This document shows positions 7,701 to 14,762 of a DNA stretch of 15,648 nt, piece after piece. Made by a program: the position numbers and the translations under genes. How positions within the stretch are numbered: position 1 is the first letter of the stretch; every line of letters begins with the position of its first letter. This stretch comes from Myxococcales bacterium (lineage in GTDB: Bacteria > Myxococcota_A > Bradymonadia > Bradymonadales > Bradymonadaceae), in the NCBI GenBank assembly GCA_007120615.1, contig SKNI01000522.1, positions 1 through 15,648 on the forward strand, written 5' to 3'. Under the pieces are notes generated by a model. That model worked only from the letters and a program-made list of their open reading frames with translations. It was not told the DNA's origin and searched no databases.

Positions 7701-8288
7701 GTACTCTCGCCAGAACCCCCGCAATTGCTCCGGCGCCATATATTGCGGTGTTCCCCAGGCTGCTTCTACATTTCCCGAATCATCAAATCGATCCGCGGCA
7801 TGGGCGAGACCAAAGTCGGTTAACTTTACATCCCAATTCGGCCCACATCCGACGAGGATATTCTCCGGCTTTAAGTCCCGGTGAATTACATCTCGAGCAT
7901 GGGCGTGAGCGAGAGCATCGAGAACCACCAGCAAAAGCTCCCGCATATCGGGCCACTTGAGCTTTGTGAAATAATCGCTCACCTCCCCACCGCGGGCGTA
8001 TTCCATGACCAGATACGGAGACCCACCGGGCAGATCGGGACTCTTTGCCCCCACCTCCTTTGGGACGACACCATAATCCAGGATGGTGACGATATTGGGA
8101 TGATCCAGCGAAGCCACCGAGCGCACTTCCTGCTCAAAGGCCGCCAGATATTCCGGATTGCCCATGACTTCCGGCAATAAGACTTTTACCGCCACGTCGA
8201 GGCCGGCATCGATATGTCGACCATGCCAGACGATTCCCATTCCGCCTTCTCCCAGCGGAGCCCCCAACTCGAATGCACCCAATCTCAT
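4749..8288 (-). CDS. Ser/Thr protein kinase fused to STAND-type ATPase and TPR repeats
   Basis: This 1179-residue signalling protein has an N-terminal Hanks-type kinase (about 5-275): glycine loop GEGGMG (13-18), Lys35, HRDLKPEN with Asp138 and Asn143, DFG Asp158, and APE at 185-187, all intact. A Pro/Thr-rich linker (about 290-380) follows. Next is an AAA/STAND ATPase with Walker A GSAGTGKS (424-431) and Walker B IVWLDD (548-553), and a winged-helix-like region near 640-760. TPR repeats (about 860-1080) show GD(L/F)E at 907, 947, 987 and 1027, an exact 40-residue period. No membrane segment is seen, so it is cytosolic. The plan matches PknK/MalT-like regulators in which TPR and ATPase gate the output. 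The ATG at 8288 follows AGGA at about 7 bases. The gene lies 21 bp after der and overlaps the methyltransferase by 4 bp. Substrates and ligand are unknown. Confidence 0.93.
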   Translation of the reverse strand: MRLGAFELGAPLGEGGMGIVWHGRHIDAGLDVAVKVLLPEVMGNPEYLAAFEQEVRSVASLDHPNIVTILDYGVVPKEVGAKSPDLPGGSPYLVMEYARGGEVSDYFTKLKWPDMRELLLVVLDALAHAHARDVIHRDLKPENILVGCGPNWDVKLTDFGLAHAADRFDDSGNVEAAWGTPQYMAPEQLRGFWREYGPWTDLYGLGCMAYELICAKWPFDGKTAWEIGQSHLKDPIPRLEPRFEVPEGTEDWIRKLLAKRRSQRFNHAADAAYALAQLPALDDAHRFGVLFEAPTSAKQNAPRPVDTGTSDTSTQIMPELRSVVAKPGAATQMTAPPQLGPSGKQHLERPSSMMMPLRAEVPPLPPSWRRRDEGTLSNELMGISLGLFGLRTTPLVDRDQERDGIWRLLHEVRDQGSSMQLLVEGSAGTGKSELVRWVCRRAREVGGARVLTAYHSPVLGPADGLVPMMERFLKCARLKPQKLEDYLGKVLIAEGLAGDFDLRALLSIFERGEAETGESGRGQHLGRQERYAIVYRYLSLLARRRPVIVWLDDVQWGLDALGFSEYVERRQSHDPAPILVIMTARTEALELRPTEKRAVDNLLKTPRIQRCLLPPLEPKDTDRLVRQLLRLNEKLASHILKRSEGVPLFAVQLVEDWVARGKLVMGENGFTLKEGANIEIPDDLHQLWDSRIQGFLETKAPDTLHYIELAAALGQEIDKVEWVTAQEMAGLPPVSGLVERMIQENLAREMEEGWQFSHGMMQESLERGAREENRWARWNGFCAQALDTLYDGDELGIAERLAWHWIEAGESQRALAPLSQAVDQCIERSDYAHAVDLIEWRQELVDESSRWAIQNVIDRAQVAGRRGVYKACTRLAENASELAEAAGHQDLLARARTWAGTGHRALGDLERAEELLAAAGDYFAQKSDPRWMAQCVLELGRVDEQRGDFEMARRHFEHGQTIFAGLDDDFGQAQCFNAVGDVTRQSGDFESAHRASMAALTIYKRLGNITGIADCLNDLAEWSRMQGDLEEAQSFAEEAVRLYHAVGSGDEYFVRLNLAMIMVEKEAYGDAGELFDILVDIFSQTGQTALLAQAWAGLLAANAGRSVWTGWSDYIEEIRGISASTGVRAPMATTALMVAARLADEAQKVEEAQMARELAREQTRGIRQTLKLDEEESAT

Positions 8289-8309
8289 GTCTAGATCCTG
8301 ATATCGTGA

Positions 8310-9614
8310 TTATCGCTTTCGCATCACTGTTTTGATGGGAACTCCTTCAAAGCCGTAGGTTTCGCGGATCTGATTGGACAGATATTTACGGTAAGAGGGA
8401 GCTACAGCGCTCGCCGAATTGACGGAGAACATAAAGGCCGGCGGCCTCGTCGCCACCTGAGTCGCATAGAAGAAATTCGGCCGCTTGTTGGCGTAGGTCG
8501 GTGGCGAATGTCGTGCCACCGCCTGCTCCAGAAACCGATTGACCTCAGCTGTGGGGATGCGTCTGATAAACTGCTCAAAGACGGTATCCACGGTTCCCAG
8601 AATTTTGTGAACCCGCTTGCCGGTTAATGCCGACGTAAAGAGGATCGGAGCGTAACTCACAAATTGCAATTCATGGCGCAGATATTTAGCAAACTCCCCT
8701 GCCGTCTCCCCGGTTTTTTCTACCAGATCCCACTTATTGACCAGAATAATGCACCCTTTTCCGCGGTTTTGAACTACCGATGCGATGCGTTTATCCTGGC
8801 GAGAAACCTCCTGGGTGGCGTCGAGCACCAGCAGCGCAATATCGGCGCGGTCGATACTTCGAATCGCCTGGACCACGGCGAATTCTTCCAATTTATGAGT
8901 GATGCTCTTTTTCCGACGAATTCCGGCGGTGTCGATGATCAGATATTCCTTATCATCGACCTCCAGACGGGTATCGATGGCGTCTCGCGTGGTTCCTGCG
9001 ACATCGCTCGTAAGGAGCCGATCTTTCCCCAGCAAAGCATTGATAATGCTAGACTTTCCAGCATTGGGCTTTCCTACCACGGCGAGTCGAGCGAAGGTCT
9101 CTTCTTCCAGCGCGTCGAGGTCTTCGATGGGTTCGGTGACGTTATCCATCAACGTCTCGATTCCCATTCCGTGCTCCGCGCTGATCGGATAGAGAGTCTC
9201 TCCGAATTTATAGAAATCGAGCAGATATTTATCCTGATCCGTCCAGGTATCCACCTTATTGACCGCACAGAACGTGGGCTTGTCGGTTTTTCGAAGCATG
9301 GCATGAATATCTTCGTCAGCCGCCACCATTCCATCTCGACCGTCGACCACAAATACGATGGCATCGGCCTCATCGATGGCCAGCTGAACCTGGTTTCTCA
9401 TCTGCGTCAAAATAGGGTCGTCGGACTGGGGGACAAACCCTCCGGTGTCGATGACCGTATAGTTTCGTTCATACCAATTGCCGTCGCCGTACTGGCGATC
9501 TCGAGTCACGCCTTCTTCGTCGTGAACGATAGCCACGTCCGCATCAATGAGGCGATTAAACAGGCGGCTTTTGCCCACATTGGGACGGCCTACGATTGCA
9601 ATAATAAAGCCCAT
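8310..9614 (-). CDS. der: Ribosome-assembly GTPase Der (EngA)
   Basis: Der is the double-GTPase needed for 50S subunit maturation. The 434 residues carry two G domains. The first has G1 GRPNVGKS (9-16), G3 DTGG (56-59) and G4 NKVD (119-122). The second has G1 GKPNAGKS (181-188), DTAG (228-231) and NKWD (293-296). A KH-like C-terminal domain follows (about 350-434) with PPAF and the GVPIK ending. The length is close to the usual 436 or so of Bacillus-type EngA. I chose the ATG at 9614, because CAGGAG sits about 7 bases upstream and the G1 motif then falls at the normal distance. A GTG at 9665 would add 17 residues unlike the family. It lies 66 bp downstream of era and 21 bp upstream of the kinase gene, which suggests one operon. 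Confidence 0.96.
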   Translation of the reverse strand: MGFIIAIVGRPNVGKSRLFNRLIDADVAIVHDEEGVTRDRQYGDGNWYERNYTVIDTGGFVPQSDDPILTQMRNQVQLAIDEADAIVFVVDGRDGMVAADEDIHAMLRKTDKPTFCAVNKVDTWTDQDKYLLDFYKFGETLYPISAEHGMGIETLMDNVTEPIEDLDALEEETFARLAVVGKPNAGKSSIINALLGKDRLLTSDVAGTTRDAIDTRLEVDDKEYLIIDTAGIRRKKSITHKLEEFAVVQAIRSIDRADIALLVLDATQEVSRQDKRIASVVQNRGKGCIILVNKWDLVEKTGETAGEFAKYLRHELQFVSYAPILFTSALTGKRVHKILGTVDTVFEQFIRRIPTAEVNRFLEQAVARHSPPTYANKRPNFFYATQVATRPPAFMFSVNSASAVAPSYRKYLSNQIRETYGFEGVPIKTVMRKR

Positions 9615-9680
9615 TTTACACTCCTGATCTGGTTGATTCGTACCCGGCTGATCCGTGACCACCACTGACCGATGACCGAC

Positions 9681-10628
9681 TTATTCGTATCCGAATCGAT
9701 TGAGATGGCGAGGATTTTCACTCCACCTGGGTTCCACCCGAACGAAGGTCTCTAAGAAGACCTGTTTGCCAAAAAATTTCTCCATCTCTTTTCTGGCTTT
9801 CGTGCCGATCGCTTTGATCCGCTTTCCCCCATTTCCGATGACGATGCCTTTCTGGCTGTCGCGCTCGACATGGATGACCGCCGAGATTTCGAGCAGATCT
9901 TTTTCTTCATTTTCCCGAAAGGTCTCTACCTCTACGGCCACGCTATAGGGGATCTCTTTTCGAGTCTGGTCCATCACCTGCTCACGGACGAATTCGGCGG
10001 CGATAAAGCGCTCGGCCTGATCGGTGAGCATCTCTTCCGGGAAGAGCAAGCCCTGCTCCGGGAGATGATCAAGCAATAGATCGACGAGGCGATCGAGATT
10101 CTCCCCGGTTTTGGCGCTCACGGGCACCACATCGATATATTCATTGGCCTCCACCAGAGTCTCGATCAGGGGGAGGAGCTTTAATTTATCCTCCACCAGG
10201 TCGATCTTATTGATAACCAAAACGGCTTTTACCTTCTGCTCCTGGAGTTTGTGCATCACAAATTCTTCTTCAGGAGGAAGACCAGTCCTGCCGGTGCGGC
10301 GCTGCCATCCGTGAATCGCAGCGGCGTCCACCAGATGACACACCAGATCGACCTCTTCCAGGCTCTGGAGGGCGGTGCGATTGAGGGCCTGATTGAGACG
10401 ACGATGAGAATCGTGGATTCCCGGAGTGTCCACAAAACAAAGCTGCCCCTTTTCAGGAAAGGTCTGGACCCCTAAGATTCGATTGCGCGTTGTCTGTGGT
10501 TTGGATGTAGCGATCGCCACCTTCACTCCGAGGACGGCGTTCATCAACGTCGACTTTCCCACATTGGCCTGACCCACCAGCGCTACGAAGCCCGACGGTA
10601 GGGCCGACGATTCATTGGACGTTGACAT
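9681..10628 (-). CDS. era: GTPase Era, 16S rRNA-binding
   Basis: Era binds the 3' end of 16S rRNA and checks 30S maturation. The 315 residues show G1 GQANVGKS (19-26), G2 TTR (46-48), G3 DTPG (67-70), G4 NKID (140-143), G5 SAK (171-173) and a KH domain with GNGGKRIK (265-272). Between G3 and G4, residues 102-123 hold an Arg/Gly-containing loop about 12 residues longer than in E. coli Era. The ATG at 10628 follows AAGGA at about 7-8 bases. That ATG overlaps the divergent start codon of the lipoprotein gene, so the era promoter must lie inside that gene or further up. The usual partner rnc is not next to it. Confidence 0.96.
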   Translation of the reverse strand: MSTSNESSALPSGFVALVGQANVGKSTLMNAVLGVKVAIATSKPQTTRNRILGVQTFPEKGQLCFVDTPGIHDSHRRLNQALNRTALQSLEEVDLVCHLVDAAAIHGWQRRTGRTGLPPEEEFVMHKLQEQKVKAVLVINKIDLVEDKLKLLPLIETLVEANEYIDVVPVSAKTGENLDRLVDLLLDHLPEQGLLFPEEMLTDQAERFIAAEFVREQVMDQTRKEIPYSVAVEVETFRENEEKDLLEISAVIHVERDSQKGIVIGNGGKRIKAIGTKARKEMEKFFGKQVFLETFVRVEPRWSENPRHLNRFGYE

Positions 10629-11007
10629 GATGCATTCCTTGCTTGGACAAATATTACGCGTGGTACTGCTGACAAGTTTGGCGGTGACACTGAGCTTCGG
10701 TCTGGCCTGCGAAGGGACCCAGAAGACGGAAACGTCGATGTTTGAATCCGCCGAGGTTGACTATCGCCTGGGTAACTATGACAACGCCCTCTCGGGCTAT
10801 CAAGCCTTTCTTCGGCGCTACCCCTCCAGTCCCCTTGCCCCGACGGCACAGATGCGCGTTCGAAGCATTCATCGCGAGGTTTCGTCGATGATGGAGCGGC
10901 CAGGTACGCCGCGCCCCGTTTATCACGGTTTCCGCGGCGAAGATAGGGAGGAGCCTTCCACAGAACACCTCGAAGTCGGGGTTGATTTCCCCTCCGAACA
11001 AGATTGA
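10627..11007 (+). CDS. Small predicted lipoprotein with a TPR-like helix pair
   Basis: This is a 126-residue protein of unknown function. A hydrophobic signal segment (residues 9-27, RVVLLTSLAVTLSFGLAC) ends at Cys28, which could be lipidated. The lipobox GLAC is imperfect, because Leu usually sits at -3, not -2. Residues 38-70 read like one BamD/YfiO-type TPR (AEVDYRLGNYDNALSGYQAF), followed by an Arg-rich and then acidic tail. I prefer ATG 10627 or ATG 10630 over TTG 10615, but none has a clear ribosome-binding site. Its start codon overlaps the divergent era start. It ends 34 bp before the ABC permease and is probably co-transcribed, perhaps as an envelope component of that system. Confidence 0.75.
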   Translation: MMHSLLGQILRVVLLTSLAVTLSFGLACEGTQKTETSMFESAEVDYRLGNYDNALSGYQAFLRRYPSSPLAPTAQMRVRSIHREVSSMMERPGTPRPVYHGFRGEDREEPSTEHLEVGVDFPSEQD

Positions 11008-11041
11008 AGCTGGTAGTTTTTGGATGGTGTAAGGAATTTTG

Positions 11042-12562
11042 ATGGCTCAATTTGTTCCGATCCTGCGTCTTCGCCGAAATCTGGCCAAGAACCGCCTGAT
11101 TCGATTCTCTTCGAAGAAGAGAACGGCGGCGATGCTGTTGACCTTGAGCGCCGCTGCCGGCCTACTTCTGGCCGGGCATCTGGCGGCCCCGACACTGATG
11201 GAGCCTCCCCTTGACCTGGCGACCCCCCGGGGCCTGGCACCCGTCGATTTGCCGCCGGGAGCAGCGGCCCTGGAGGCCGCGTTCTGGCTGACCGCTCTGC
11301 TGGCGTCGGTGCTGAACTTTCGGGTATTGGAGCTTTTATTTCGCCGTCGCGACGTGGTCGCGCTTCAGACGCTCCCGATCGAGCCGTCGGCCCTTTTTAT
11401 GGACCGATTTATCGCCACCATCATCGAAGCCCTGGTCACCAGTGCGGCGGCGGCGATCTTCTTCTTGCCCCTGCTGTGGCACGACGGCATGGCCGCCGCC
11501 GCGGCCAGCATTGCGATGCTCTTCGGGGGCTTATTACTGGGCGCGGTCATCTCCCTGATGGTGATGATTTTGTCGACCCGAACCCTGGTCCCCGACGACC
11601 AAGAGGGCCCCAAACGGTCGTCGATGGGCGACGCCTACGGGGGAGCCGGTCAGATTCTGCTCTACGCCCCGGCCCTCGCTCTGGGCGCCATCGTAGTCTC
11701 AGCGCTCTTCTGGAAATTACTGGTCGGTGAACCGATGCGTCTGGGCTATTTCAACGAGCCCTTCTGGATCGGCACCACCATATTGGCTGTGGGAGCTCTG
11801 GTGTCACTGATCATGGCCTACCGAGCGTTTGTGGCCCATTATTATGCCATGGCGCCCCGGTTTCACGAGGCCGACGCTGCAGAGTTTAGCGCCGTCATCG
11901 ATTATCAGGAGTCCTCCTTCCAACAGTCGAGGCGCTGGGAATGGGGCCTGGGGCCCCGGGCATCGATCGCCTATCGAGCGCTGGAGATCGACGACGATCG
12001 ACGCATCGCCGGCGGTCGCGTGGGCTACGCGGTGGTCATCGTCCTGGCTATCATCGGCCTGGCGGTCCTGGAACTTTCGGCGCTGCCCTTCTGGGCTATC
12101 GCCATGATTCCCGCCATCCTCATCGCCGCCGTGGTCAATCCCTGGCACCGACTCTTCTCTCGGGTGAAACTCCTCGATGACCCGCTTGCGTTGCCGCTGT
12201 CCAGGCGCCATCGGCAGGTGGCCGCTACCCGGGCGGCGATCCGGGAATTCTTCTTCGTCGCCGGTCCCTATGCCGTGGCAGTGGTCGTCATTCTGGGTTA
12301 TTTCCGAGATCTTCACGTCGACGCCCTCATCATCGCAGGCCTCGTCTTGCTCAGCGGCCCGGCCATCGCCGGGGGAATCTCCCTCGCTCGGCGCCTTCAG
12401 GCCCCGCCCTCTTCACTTCGCTGGATGCCCACGGCCCTTCTCATCGGGCTTAGCGCTTCGGCGATCGTCTCTCTTTTCATGGCCATCGCGATCTGCATGG
12501 CGATTGTCGTTCTCTCCCTGTTGACCTCCCGCCTATCGGACCGCCGCCATGCCCCAGCCTGA
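11042..12562 (+). CDS. ABC-2-type transporter permease, multi-spanning
   Basis: This 506-residue integral membrane protein has about eleven hydrophobic segments (roughly 29-48, 77-97, 125-146, 152-177, 205-226, 242-266, 327-345, 347-366, 402-420, 426-448 and 463-494). A long polar stretch at 267-325 is probably cytoplasmic. Arg/Lys-rich ends (RLRRNLAKNR, SRLSDRRHA) suggest a cytoplasmic N-terminus. The ATG at 11042 follows AAGGA (11031-11035) at 6 bases; a TTG three bases earlier is less likely. It overlaps the next gene, a clear ABC ATPase, by 14 bp, and this is the main reason for calling it the permease. The substrate cannot be read from the sequence. Confidence 0.85.
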   Translation: MAQFVPILRLRRNLAKNRLIRFSSKKRTAAMLLTLSAAAGLLLAGHLAAPTLMEPPLDLATPRGLAPVDLPPGAAALEAAFWLTALLASVLNFRVLELLFRRRDVVALQTLPIEPSALFMDRFIATIIEALVTSAAAAIFFLPLLWHDGMAAAAASIAMLFGGLLLGAVISLMVMILSTRTLVPDDQEGPKRSSMGDAYGGAGQILLYAPALALGAIVVSALFWKLLVGEPMRLGYFNEPFWIGTTILAVGALVSLIMAYRAFVAHYYAMAPRFHEADAAEFSAVIDYQESSFQQSRRWEWGLGPRASIAYRALEIDDDRRIAGGRVGYAVVIVLAIIGLAVLELSALPFWAIAMIPAILIAAVVNPWHRLFSRVKLLDDPLALPLSRRHRQVAATRAAIREFFFVAGPYAVAVVVILGYFRDLHVDALIIAGLVLLSGPAIAGGISLARRLQAPPSSLRWMPTALLIGLSASAIVSLFMAIAICMAIVVLSLLTSRLSDRRHAPA

Positions 12563-13310
12563 AGCCGCCCTCGAGATCACATCATTGACCAAGAAATACC
12601 GCCGCCTGGTCGCGGTAAACGACGTCAGCCTTCGCGTGGAGCCCGGTGAATTCGTGGGATTTATCGGCCCCAACGGCGCCGGAAAGTCCTCCACCATGGG
12701 TTGCGTGGCCGGGATCATCGCTCCCGACCAAGGCACCGTCACGATCCAGGGTGTAGACGTGGAAAAAGACCCAGTTTCGGCTCGAATGCGCCTCGGGTTT
12801 GTGCCCCAACACCTGACACTTCTGGACTACCTGACGGGACTGGAATACCTCCACTTTGTCTGTGACCTTCGAGAGATCGAGGAAGGCGACCGAGAAGAAG
12901 AAATCGAGGATCTTCTGGCCATCACCGAACTACAGGACGCTCGCCACACCATCGTGCGCGAATATTCCGGAGGGATGATTCGAAAATTGGCCCTGGCCGC
13001 CGCCCTGCTCGGTGACCCGGCGCTGCTGGTCCTCGATGAATCCTTCGTCGGCCTCGACCCGGAGTCGACGTATCGCCTGCGCAGACGTCTGGAGCGACAT
13101 TGCGCCCGGGGTGGAGCCATCTTGCTCTCCAGCCACATCCTGGACATGCTCGAGAACCTCTGCGACCGCTTCGTCATCCTCAACGAAGGCCAGATCGTGC
13201 GTGATCTCACGGGAGATGAACTGGCAGCGCTGCGGGAACGCGGAGAGGTCGAAAACCTCACCGAGCTCTATCTGGAGGTGACGGGAAAAGCAGACACCCT
13301 GGATGCGTGA
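12549..13310 (+). CDS. ABC transporter ATP-binding protein
   Basis: This is a 253-residue ATPase subunit of an ABC-2/CcmA-like exporter. It shows Walker A GPNGAGKS (40-47), Q-loop Gln87 (FVPQHLT), signature YSGGM (139-143), Walker B LLVLDE (159-164), a D-loop SFVGLDP and H-loop His196 (LLSSHIL). The signature reads SGGM in place of SGGQ, and the residue after the catalytic Glu164 is Ser in place of the common Pro. Both are tolerated in the family. The C-terminal tail is short. The ATG lies inside the end of the permease gene (14-bp overlap), which indicates tight coupling and equal dosage. Confidence 0.95.
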   Translation: MPQPEAALEITSLTKKYRRLVAVNDVSLRVEPGEFVGFIGPNGAGKSSTMGCVAGIIAPDQGTVTIQGVDVEKDPVSARMRLGFVPQHLTLLDYLTGLEYLHFVCDLREIEEGDREEEIEDLLAITELQDARHTIVREYSGGMIRKLALAAALLGDPALLVLDESFVGLDPESTYRLRRRLERHCARGGAILLSSHILDMLENLCDRFVILNEGQIVRDLTGDELAALRERGEVENLTELYLEVTGKADTLDA

Positions 13311-13334
13311 GCCACTTGATATCCTCTATCCTGA

Positions 13335-14735
13335 CTAAAAGGTCACTTCCACGATCTCTCTGCCTCGCTCTACCACCGCCCGGTGGCGATTTCCCTCCCG
13401 ACGCACAAAGAGCAGCGAATCACCGCGCTCGATTCCCGAGGTGTCGATGGTTCCCGAAGCATTTCGATCCACCAGCCAACGCTTCGCATCGCCCTCAACC
13501 AGGGTCGCGCCAAGAGCCGCTTCGATGGCCGAGAGCCCTCGAATCCGGTCGGAGGCCTCCGGGGCGCTCAACAGCTCTCCCGTGATTGCCACGATCACAT
13601 CGTCTCCTGCTTCGACATCGAAAACGCTTTTACTTCCCTCTCCCCATCCGGCGTGGGTGGCGATAATGTCGACCCTTTCTCCCTTTGGCACATCCATGAC
13701 TACCGGGCGAGCCCCACCACTACGAGCCTGGGCAACCCTTCTGGAGCCGACCCATGCCTCCAGCCAGGCCCCCTCCACTCCCGCTCCCCGATCATCGGCG
13801 GCGTAGACCTCCAGCGAAACCAACTGCGACTGCCTGTCTTCCTCTTCTTCTTCATCCTCCGCATCGACATTATCACTATCGCTGCTCGACTGACCGCTTC
13901 CCGCCAAGTCCGAGACCAACGGTCCTCGCCAGGATTGAGGAAGTCGAAGACCGTGCCCCTCCTCAAGTACGATCTGAAGATTTCGGGTAGATCCGGCATC
14001 GGAGTGCTCTACTCGCACCGTGTGACGGGAGAAATTATCGGCGTCCAACGTCAGATAATAGACTCCCTCCGGAATATGGCGAAATACGGCGATGCCATCT
14101 TCTTCGGTCGTATAATTGAGATGCAACAATCCCACGCTATCTCTCGACATTCGAACGAAAGCTCCTTCGATAGGCTCTCCCTCTTCGTCGACGACGGTGA
14201 TCTCCAGCGGATAGGCGTCTCGAAGGCGAATGGTACGGGCATCGTCTGCGACCACCGCTTCATCAGGGCCCCGAATCACGCCCCAGAATGCCTTTGGGGT
14301 CTCTGCAGTCTCGTCGGACCGAATCAACACCTCATAGAGCTGAATCGTTCGCCCCCCGAGCATATGGACCTGATTGTCGGGAAGCTGAAGAAATCCCCCG
14401 GTTTCTGATTTCATAGAGACAAAGGGCCACATTCCGGGAGCGCTGACCAGGGCGTTGGACTCCACGTACCGGTCGTCCCGGTCTAGAAATCTCACCCAGA
14501 ATCCCAATCCCGCCGGCGGATCTACGGGAACCTGCTCCGCAACAGGAGCTTGCTCTCGAGATGGCTCAGCCCTATCCTGCCACGGAATAAACTCCTGGTA
14601 TTCGCCAAAAAACGAATCCCTCTCACCATCCTGGTCGGAGTCCCAAAAAACCGGCCCACAGGTGGTCACAGCTACCAGAGTGATCGATGCGATCGCCCCG
14701 AAGGTAGTCACCCAGGTTTTCCAGTTTTTATTCAC
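13335..14735 (-). CDS. Envelope-anchored protein with two regulatory-like beta domains and a PDZ-like end
   Basis: This 466-residue protein of unknown role has a hydrophobic segment at residues 9-25 ending in VAVTTC (Cys26). It is a signal anchor or an atypical lipoprotein signal, since Thr precedes the Cys. A DSDQDGERD stretch (32-40) resembles a calcium-binding loop. Two carboxypeptidase-regulatory-like beta-sandwich domains are likely at about 172-258 (YPLEITVVDEEGEPIEGAFV) and 305-388 (LEVYAADDRGAGVEGAWLEA), with an acidic Ser/Glu/Asp linker at 283-300. Residues 395-466 look PDZ-like (ALGATLVEG, SGIERGDSLLFV). No peptidase domain is present. It starts with GTG at 14735 and has only a weak ribosome site. 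It converges on the ABC ATPase gene with a 24-bp gap and lies 27 bp from a divergent gene. Confidence 0.8.
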   Translation of the reverse strand: MNKNWKTWVTTFGAIASITLVAVTTCGPVFWDSDQDGERDSFFGEYQEFIPWQDRAEPSREQAPVAEQVPVDPPAGLGFWVRFLDRDDRYVESNALVSAPGMWPFVSMKSETGGFLQLPDNQVHMLGGRTIQLYEVLIRSDETAETPKAFWGVIRGPDEAVVADDARTIRLRDAYPLEITVVDEEGEPIEGAFVRMSRDSVGLLHLNYTTEEDGIAVFRHIPEGVYYLTLDADNFSRHTVRVEHSDAGSTRNLQIVLEEGHGLRLPQSWRGPLVSDLAGSGQSSSDSDNVDAEDEEEEEDRQSQLVSLEVYAADDRGAGVEGAWLEAWVGSRRVAQARSGGARPVVMDVPKGERVDIIATHAGWGEGSKSVFDVEAGDDVIVAITGELLSAPEASDRIRGLSAIEAALGATLVEGDAKRWLVDRNASGTIDTSGIERGDSLLFVRREGNRHRAVVERGREIVEVTF

Positions 14736-14762
14736 CGACGTAGTCCCAGCAGCGAGTAGTCC

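Noticed and set aside
9615..9665. Upstream GTG start for der
   Set aside because: It would add 17 polar residues not expected in the family, and the ATG at 9614 has a strong ribosome site.
8664..9668. Long open frame on the plus strand (334 codons) opposite der
   Set aside because: It lies wholly antisense to a clear GTPase gene and has no family motifs; codon bias of GC-rich genes removes stops in the opposite frame.
10583..11050. 155-codon minus-strand frame opposite the lipoprotein
   Set aside because: Arg/Ser/Pro-rich shadow translation that also runs into era; the plus frame has a signal peptide and TPR-like segment.
13383..14408. 341-codon plus-strand frame opposite the PDZ-like protein gene
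   Set aside because: Its translation is low-complexity and motif-free, while the opposite strand encodes a signal segment and recognisable beta domains.
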